DNA of 34,288 nt, from contig LCDA01000001.1 in assembly GCA_000998275.1 (NCBI GenBank), positions 180,352 to 214,639 of the forward strand, given 5' to 3'. Below are positions 30,378 to 34,288 of this stretch, piece by piece (the first letter of the stretch is position 1; each line of letters begins with the position of its first letter). The notes beneath the pieces are model-generated. The model made no database searches. It saw only the letters and a list, made by a program, of their open reading frames with translations, and was not told the DNA's origin. This DNA comes from Candidatus Collierbacteria bacterium GW2011_GWA2_42_17. GTDB lineage: Bacteria > Patescibacteriota > Microgenomatia > UBA1400 > MFAQ01. Position numbers and translations under genes: made by a program.

Positions 30378-30383
30378 TATAAT
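30378..30383 (+). promoter_or_regulatory. Extended -10 promoter of the 30390 gene
   Basis: TGG-TATAAT ends 6 nt before ATG 30390; leaderless transcript predicted. Confidence 0.6.
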
Positions 30384-30389
30384 TAATGT

Positions 30390-30695
30390 ATGTCTAAGAA
30401 TCCCGTTGTTAATGCTTTAAGTGCTTCGGTTTACATAATCCTTGTGGTTTCTGTCATGACTTTCGTGACTCAACCGCTAAAGAACAAGCCAGATACCTTT
30501 TTTGCTCCGATAACAATATTATTTGTCCTTACTCTCTCTGTTGCTGTAATGGCTTTCTTGTTTTTTTATCAACCACTTCAGCTTTTTATTGGAGGGAAGA
30601 AAAAAGAGGCAGTAAACCTATTTGTTAAAACCGTCGGAGTCTTCGCAGCTATCACTGTTATTGTTTTGATATTGCTTTTTTCCGGGTTGATTTAG
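30390..30695 (+). CDS. Small three-helix membrane protein, unknown
   Basis: 101 residues with three hydrophobic helices (about 11-27, 40-62, 80-100) and a short basic loop (GGKKKEAVNLF). Looks like other small conserved membrane proteins in CPR genomes, but I cannot name a family. Perfect leaderless promoter. It lies downstream of the nuclease-like gene and is transcribed independently. Confidence 0.75.
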   Translation: MSKNPVVNALSASVYIILVVSVMTFVTQPLKNKPDTFFAPITILFVLTLSVAVMAFLFFYQPLQLFIGGKKKEAVNLFVKTVGVFAAITVIVLILLFSGLI

Positions 30696-30709
30696 ATAAG
30701 GGGCAAGAC

Positions 30710-30928
30710 CTATTTCTTAACTGATTCGTGATGTTCTACCTTTAAAATAATATTTGGTTTGGCACCTGATATTATAGGTAGGAGATGATTGAGCACTTGT
30801 TCGGCTGTCATTTTGAATGTTTTGCCGCGAGCTGACTCCTTAAACCATCCAGCTTCATTTCTATAATATCGTTCGGTAAAGTTCTTGGTGCCAAGAAAGA
30901 TGGTGTAGCTATCATTAGTTAGGTTCAT
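30710..30928 (-). CDS. Short hypothetical protein
   Basis: 72 residues, basic, soluble: SYTIFLGTKNFTERYYRNEAGWFKESARGKTFKMTAEQVLNHLLPII. No family recognised. TAAAAT on the minus strand lies 7 nt before the ATG at 30928, another leaderless arrangement, which supports it as a real gene. It converges with the 30390 gene, leaving 14 nt between their ends. Confidence 0.55.
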   Translation of the reverse strand: MNLTNDSYTIFLGTKNFTERYYRNEAGWFKESARGKTFKMTAEQVLNHLLPIISGAKPNIILKVEHHESVKK

Positions 30929-30990
30929 ATATTTAATTTTAGTCGATTTTTCGAGAATAGTTCGAAAATTGACCCACGTGGGGGGCCTTT

Positions 30991-31149
30991 AACCCTGCAG
31001 AAGCAGCCAAGGCTTTAAAGGTTTCACCCTCGGAAGTGGAAAAAAAGGAGTATTAAAAACTGTTAGGTTTGGTCAAAGAGGAGACAGGAGATATAAAAAA
31101 AGAGGACATTACACAGTCATTTAAGAAAAACAAAAGTTGGGAGAAATAA
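30991..31149 (+). pseudogene. Degraded coding remnant with an in-frame stop
   Basis: The frame beginning at AAC 30991 reads NPAEAAKALKVSPSEVEKKEY, then TAA (31054-31056), then KLLGLVKEETGDIKKEDI... to SWEK and TAA at 31147-31149. Both halves have protein-like, helical, charged composition in one frame with a single stop, and the frame upstream (DPRGGPL) continues in another phase. It looks like a gene fragment that has acquired a stop and a frameshift. The parent family is unknown. Confidence 0.4.
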
Positions 31150-31173
31150 TTTTAAAAAGTATTAACGATTGAT

Positions 31174-32241
31174 TTAGAGGAGTGTTATTGTTTCAAAAAC
31201 TTTATCGACAGTATCCAATTTTTTAATTGACTCAACATCTAACCTTCGTTCTTTAATCAGTTTGTTAAACTTTTCCTTAGAGCTTTGGTCATCTACTTGG
31301 CAAAGAGCTTGAGTTGTTGAGGAGTAAGCAGTTGACAAAAACGATTCACCAAAAGCTAGGCCAGAAATTTGTTCTCCAGGGCGATCTATCAGTAAAACTC
31401 TTGCCCCTGAGCCCCAAATTGAATGGCCACAATCTGCCGCACCGCTAGTCACAAAAACTTTTTTGTCTGATATTCGACAAGAAACGAAATCTTTTGATTG
31501 ACATAGGGTTTCAGCACTATCCCAGAAAAACCTATGACCTTGTTGGGAAAAACCGTTGAAGTCAGCAAGGCTTCCTTCTCTGCCCGCTGAGAAATCTGGA
31601 CTAGTTCCTCCAAAAGTAAAACTGGAGTTTGAGAAATAAGCTCTATAAAACCAACCGGTTTCACCTCGATTAAAACTTGTGCTAGGTGTTCCCCAAGCCG
31701 ATGGATATAAAAATCTCACTTTGATTAACTTATCCTCAAATTGATTCCAGTTTGAGGTGTCAATCTCGCTTTTAGGTTTAATTGATTCTGATTCTAAAGC
31801 AGAAAAGTCCAAGACCAAAGATTGTGGCTTAAGTGATGGAGAAGGAACAGAGCTGTTTAGTTGTCCGTCAGTTACTGAAATTAAAGTATATGGATCAAAA
31901 CCACCCCGGCTAATTATAAGTTTAAATAGCACACCAAGAACTAAAATAGATATTAAAACCATACCTACCCCCTTAAAAGCATTTATAGATTCAAATTTCT
32001 TGCTGAGGTTTTCTTCCACATTTTTAGGGTAGTTTTTATAAGTGAAATAATATGCGATACAAGCTGGAATAATAAGCCAGATAAAAAAGAACGCAAAAGA
32101 CAAAAATGTGCCATTATTTAGTAAACTATCTGAGGATTTAGCGTAAATATTAGCAAAGCCAGTAAGAATAAGTGTTCCCAAGAAGGCAATGCCCAAGAAA
32201 ATTAAAATAAAAAGCACCCATTTTTTTCTAAGAAATCTCAT
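31174..32241 (-). CDS. Membrane protein with extracytoplasmic Cys-containing domain, unknown
   Basis: 355 residues. Three hydrophobic helices (about 9-31, 47-66, 92-112) precede a Ser/Pro-rich linker and a C-terminal domain of about 200 residues (IKVRFLYPSAWGTPSTSFNRGETGWFYRAYFS...). The FLYPSxW start is similar to PsbP-like domains. Four Cys in the domain suggest disulfides. It begins 1 nt after the signal peptidase gene stops, so the two form an operon; this protein could be a client of, or partner to, that peptidase. It lies in the A+T-rich right part. Confidence 0.7.
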   Translation of the reverse strand: MRFLRKKWVLFILIFLGIAFLGTLILTGFANIYAKSSDSLLNNGTFLSFAFFFIWLIIPACIAYYFTYKNYPKNVEENLSKKFESINAFKGVGMVLISILVLGVLFKLIISRGGFDPYTLISVTDGQLNSSVPSPSLKPQSLVLDFSALESESIKPKSEIDTSNWNQFEDKLIKVRFLYPSAWGTPSTSFNRGETGWFYRAYFSNSSFTFGGTSPDFSAGREGSLADFNGFSQQGHRFFWDSAETLCQSKDFVSCRISDKKVFVTSGAADCGHSIWGSGARVLLIDRPGEQISGLAFGESFLSTAYSSTTQALCQVDDQSSKEKFNKLIKERRLDVESIKKLDTVDKVFETITLL

Positions 32242-32242
32242 A

Positions 32243-32719
32243 TTAAAACTTCGTTGTAAAATAGCCAGTAATATGGTTTTTATTTATCTGCTGTTTTTCA
32301 AGATCTAATACAAAATTTTTTCTGTTATCAGGTACTATTAAATAATTGAACTCACCCATCTTGACCCAAGTATTTTCTATATTTGCATGCGTTTCCGTAT
32401 CTTTCTCTAAATACTCCTCTTGAATCTCATATTTGCCAGCGTTATTATCAATATAAACCTTACCACCTTGCACTCTTACTGATTCTTTTGGTTCAGCTAA
32501 AATTCTGCCTATTTTAACTAACCCAGGTTCTGGCTCATATAAGACTATTAAACTTCTTCTTGGTTCTCCTGCCAAAAATACTCTTCTGAAAAGTGCAGTT
32601 TGGCCATTTTTTATAGTAGGCTCCATAGATTTACCACTGATTTTATTAAGGCTAAAGAGTAAACCAAGAAATACTAGCAGGATGATTGGGATACTTAGAT
32701 AAAGTAGAAATTTACCCAT
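32243..32719 (-). CDS. Signal peptidase I (S26 family)
   Basis: 158 residues. One N-terminal membrane helix (about 4-24), then the nucleophile box GKSMEPTIKNG (Ser about residue 31), the Lys region LVKIGRILAEPKESVRVQGGKVYIDN (general base Lys in the VKIGRI strand), and the VPDNRKNFVLD box (the GDNRxxSxDSR block, relaxed). It would remove signal peptides at the outer face of the membrane. The relaxed boxes and short length suggest a specialised, accessory peptidase rather than the main housekeeping enzyme. Paired with the 31174 membrane protein. Confidence 0.85.
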   Translation of the reverse strand: MGKFLLYLSIPIILLVFLGLLFSLNKISGKSMEPTIKNGQTALFRRVFLAGEPRRSLIVLYEPEPGLVKIGRILAEPKESVRVQGGKVYIDNNAGKYEIQEEYLEKDTETHANIENTWVKMGEFNYLIVPDNRKNFVLDLEKQQINKNHITGYFTTKF

Positions 32720-32860
32720 ATATAGTCATTTTCATGCTCATATAAAAGAGCTTACTATAAAAAGTATACAGTTTTTTACCCTCGTCAACAATAAGAATTA
32801 TCGGAGGTTACCCACTGAATTGTTCTTAATTTGTCCGAATTAAAACTTCTGATAAATTGC

Positions 32861-32866
32861 TATACT
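32861..32866 (+). promoter_or_regulatory. Extended -10 promoter; fixes start of the 32876 gene
   Basis: TGC-TATACT predicts transcription from about 32873, just before ATG 32876. The open frame further upstream (from 32831) overlaps the promoter and is not translated. Confidence 0.5.
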
Positions 32867-32875
32867 AATTCATGT

Positions 32876-33271
32876 ATGGACATAAACAAGCGTAACGATA
32901 AAAAGTTAAAATTAGGTGTAATCGGCTGTGTTATTGTTATTATTGTCCTTACTGTTCTTGAATTTCCTGCCCCTGTCGGTTTTGAAACAAGGCCGCAGGA
33001 TAATGTCTCACTAGGTTGGCTGATCCTCTTTCTTTTAATAGTGATAACGGAGATTGCCACTATTCCGCTTATTCTTAAGAAACCTAAATTAGGAAGCATA
33101 TTCGGAATAATAGCGGGATCACTAAATATTTTGCAGGTTATCGCTGATCAACTTCATCTCATGCAACCCGAAGTTGCTCCACTAAGGTATTCTCTTCTAG
33201 AATATTCCGTCGCTGCAGTTTCTGTTGTACTAATTTACCTATCTTTAATGGAGAAAAGAAATTATGAATAA
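32876..33271 (+). CDS. Four-helix membrane protein, unknown
   Basis: 131 residues from ATG 32876 (the longer frame from 32831 overlaps the promoter). Four hydrophobic helices (about 13-30, 47-66, 73-93, 103-122) with short loops. No family recognised. Its last 8 nt overlap the start of the cupin gene, so the two are cotranslated and may work together, e.g. as a membrane partner of a small-molecule-binding cupin. Confidence 0.7.
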   Translation: MDINKRNDKKLKLGVIGCVIVIIVLTVLEFPAPVGFETRPQDNVSLGWLILFLLIVITEIATIPLILKKPKLGSIFGIIAGSLNILQVIADQLHLMQPEVAPLRYSLLEYSVAAVSVVLIYLSLMEKRNYE

Positions 33272-33572
33272 TCCGCAAAATACTAACCAGTCGGTTCAGT
33301 ATCAGGAAGGGTCAGTAGTAAGTAAAGAGATAGTAAATAAACCTACGGGTACAGTAACTTTATTTGCGTTTGATAAAGGACAGGGATTAAGTGAACATAA
33401 AACTCCGTTTGACGCGCTCGCTGTAGTAATTGATGGTACTGCTGAAATAACCGTATCAGGAGTAGCAAGTATCGTAAAAGCAGGTGAACATTTAATTATG
33501 CCTGCAAATGCACCACACGCCTTGAAAGCCATAGAACAATTCAAAATGATGCTTGTGATGATCAAATCGTAA
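33264..33572 (+). CDS. Cupin-domain protein
   Basis: 102 residues, a single cupin_2 barrel: GQGLSEHKTPFDALAVVIDGTAEITVSGV (motif 1 region with the His and Glu-like positions partly replaced) and AGEHLIMPANAPHALKAIEQFKMMLVMI (motif 2 with PANxPHALxA). The metal-binding set is incomplete (HKTPFDA instead of HxHxxxE), so enzyme activity is uncertain; it may be a binding or regulatory cupin. Overlaps the preceding membrane gene by 8 nt. Confidence 0.85.
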   Translation: MNNPQNTNQSVQYQEGSVVSKEIVNKPTGTVTLFAFDKGQGLSEHKTPFDALAVVIDGTAEITVSGVASIVKAGEHLIMPANAPHALKAIEQFKMMLVMIKS

Positions 33573-33782
33573 GCATATTTTTGAACAGTGACTACTACTA
33601 CAGTCAAGCGGTTATTTTTTAGGAATAAATATAGGGAAAAAGATTATAGAAAAGGTTCCTCGAGGGTCATTTAGAAAGATAATCCTCGTAGCAATGCTAC
33701 CTATGAGTGTTAGGTTTATTTACATAGGGTTGATTAAGCATTAAAAATACTGTTTTGTTTAGGTAGTATGAAAAATTGACGT
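33573..33782. other. A+T-rich spacer without a recognised gene
   Basis: About 210 bp between the cupin stop and the terminator of the next gene. I see short A+T-rich stretches but no convincing ORF, tRNA or repeat. Confidence 0.5.
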
Positions 33783-33811
33783 AAAAAAGGTGCCCTTTTG
33801 AGGGGCACCTT
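33783..33811 (-). terminator. Intrinsic terminator of the small secreted protein gene
   Basis: On the minus strand: 9-bp stem AAGGTGCCC / GGGCACCTT with loop CTCAAAA-type bases, then TTTTTT. Confidence 0.85.
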
Positions 33812-33844
33812 GTGAAGGGAAGCTGGCAAGCCCGAGGTTATTTT

Positions 33845-34102
33845 TTAGTGGTTTTTGCCCCACCAGGAATTGGCGGGTCCAGTAGTGTCTCCAATGCCAC
33901 CATTTCTGGCGGCGTCTGGAATCCACCCGGCCTTTAAGCCTTCGAAATATTGGAAGGCTCCATGGATACTCCCGGACTCGGAAGCGTGCTGAAGTCCTGG
34001 GTTGGTTACGTAATCGTCGAGATTGGCCTTTACCGTGGTGGTGGCCACGGCCATAACGAATAGAAGCAGAATTAAAGCAGTAATCAGGTACAATTTTTTC
34101 AT
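33845..34102 (-). CDS. Small secreted protein, unknown
   Basis: 85 residues from ATG 34102 (an in-frame TTG one codon earlier is unlikely), preceded by AAGGAG. Signal peptide MKKLYLITALILLLFVMAVATTTVKA. The mature part has about 60 residues (SGSIHGAFQYFEGLKAGWIPDAARNGGIG...ANSWWGKNH), rich in Gly, Trp and aromatic residues, no Cys. Like the Trp-rich protein at 20676, it is a self-contained unit with Shine-Dalgarno and terminator. The promoter -35 overlaps the transposase remnant to the right. Confidence 0.7.
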   Translation of the reverse strand: MKKLYLITALILLLFVMAVATTTVKANLDDYVTNPGLQHASESGSIHGAFQYFEGLKAGWIPDAARNGGIGDTTGPANSWWGKNH

Positions 34103-34155
34103 CAATTCTCCTTTTTTCTTATTTTCTTAGTGTGCCAGCCAGCTTCAAGTGAGAT

Positions 34156-34184
34156 ATAATAACACTTATAGGCCTGAAAGTCAA
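34156..34184 (-). promoter_or_regulatory. Canonical promoter of the small secreted protein gene, -35 in transposon-derived DNA
   Basis: On the minus strand TTGACT (34179-34184), 17-bp spacer and TATTAT (34156-34161). The -35 contains the TGA stop codon of the transposase fragment, so the promoter lies across its end. Confidence 0.6.
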
Positions 34185-34288
34185 GAATATGTACTGGCCG
34201 GCCACATCGGTGACACTGGGTAATTTAAGGTAGCATACTCAATCGGGGTCTGGTAAGCAAGAGATTGGTGGGGTCTCTGGAAGTTGTA
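34181..34288 (-). mobile_element. 3' end of an rve-type (IS3/IS481-like) transposase, cut by the window edge
   Basis: 35 codons and a TGA, open to the window edge: YNFQRPHQSLAYQTPIEYA followed by a short divergent tail. NxxRPHQSLxYxTPxE is the C-terminal signature of rve (DDE) transposases of IS3- and IS481-type elements. The rest of the element lies to the right. Inverted repeats could not be seen, so its boundary and integrity are unknown. Confidence 0.75.

Noticed and set aside
30223-30387. Minus-strand frame reading ALTTALSQVLKAFQNPIWSEQ and onward to a TAG
   Set aside because: Protein-like composition, but no start codon or promoter and it overlaps the 3' end of the nuclease-like gene; at most a decayed fragment, too weak to annotate.
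1-34288. Recoding of TGA as Gly (Gracilibacteria/Absconditabacteria code)
   Set aside because: TGA ends several clear genes (for example smpB and dnaG) and does not occur inside conserved genes, so the standard bacterial code applies.
1-34288. CRISPR array or retron-type repeat structure
   Set aside because: No regularly spaced direct repeats or reverse transcriptase were found on either strand.

Overview
The window looks like a chromosomal piece of an ultra-small Candidate Phyla Radiation bacterium (Patescibacteria), most likely of the Microgenomates group. This is inferred from content. There are many short membrane proteins of DUF5652 and holin_4_2 type, arrays of small type IV secretion (T4SS) pilin-like proteins, single-copy housekeeping genes packed tightly with unknown membrane proteins, and TGA used as an ordinary stop, so there is no Gly recoding of the Gracilibacteria type. 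No 16S rRNA gene is present to settle the lineage.

Region 1 (about 1-7314, minus strand) is a T4SS-like envelope module read right to left: six tightly packed pilin-like genes, an intrinsic terminator, a seventh pilin-like gene with its own promoter, a Cys-rich secreted lytic transglycosylase (VirB1-like), an anchored unknown protein and a VirB6/TrbL-like polytopic protein that runs off the left edge. Two more pilin-like genes lie at 9408-10261. Region 2 (7344-9383) holds two isoprenoid genes, a polyprenyl synthetase and uppS, around an unknown ORF that overlaps uppS antisense. Region 3 (10303-14771) holds a coiled-coil SpoIID-like protein and an operon of a PH-domain membrane protein, a small two-helix membrane protein and a large membrane protein with a propeller-like C-terminus. 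Region 4 (14792-17088) is trans-translation (smpB, an 80-aa orphan, ssrA), then comFC and a bacteriohemerythrin. Region 5 (17109-20582) carries seven of the eight tRNA genes, five of them serine tRNAs, with a HAD hydrolase and three small unknown proteins. Region 6 (20676-28998) is core cell biology: a Trp-rich secreted protein, a LytS-type sensor kinase with a single-domain response regulator, DUF5652, dnaG, rpoD, tdk, a holin_4_2 protein, an unknown protein and tRNA-Asn. Region 7 (29041-34288) is more A+T-rich and looks accessory: a PD-(D/E)XK nuclease-like protein directly after tRNA-Asn, small membrane proteins, a gene remnant, a signal peptidase I pair, a cupin, a small secreted protein and the end of an rve-type transposase.

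Two themes cut across the window. First, many genes start within 0-5 nt of the predicted transcription start, behind an extended -10 promoter (TGn-TAnnnT), so leaderless or nearly leaderless mRNAs seem to be the rule. This changes several start codons from the longest ORF. A smaller set (sensor kinase, secreted proteins, one unknown) has normal leaders with Shine-Dalgarno sites. Second, the cell envelope dominates: pilins, peptidoglycan hydrolases, lipid-carrier synthesis and secretion, fitting an episymbiotic cell that builds many surface structures.
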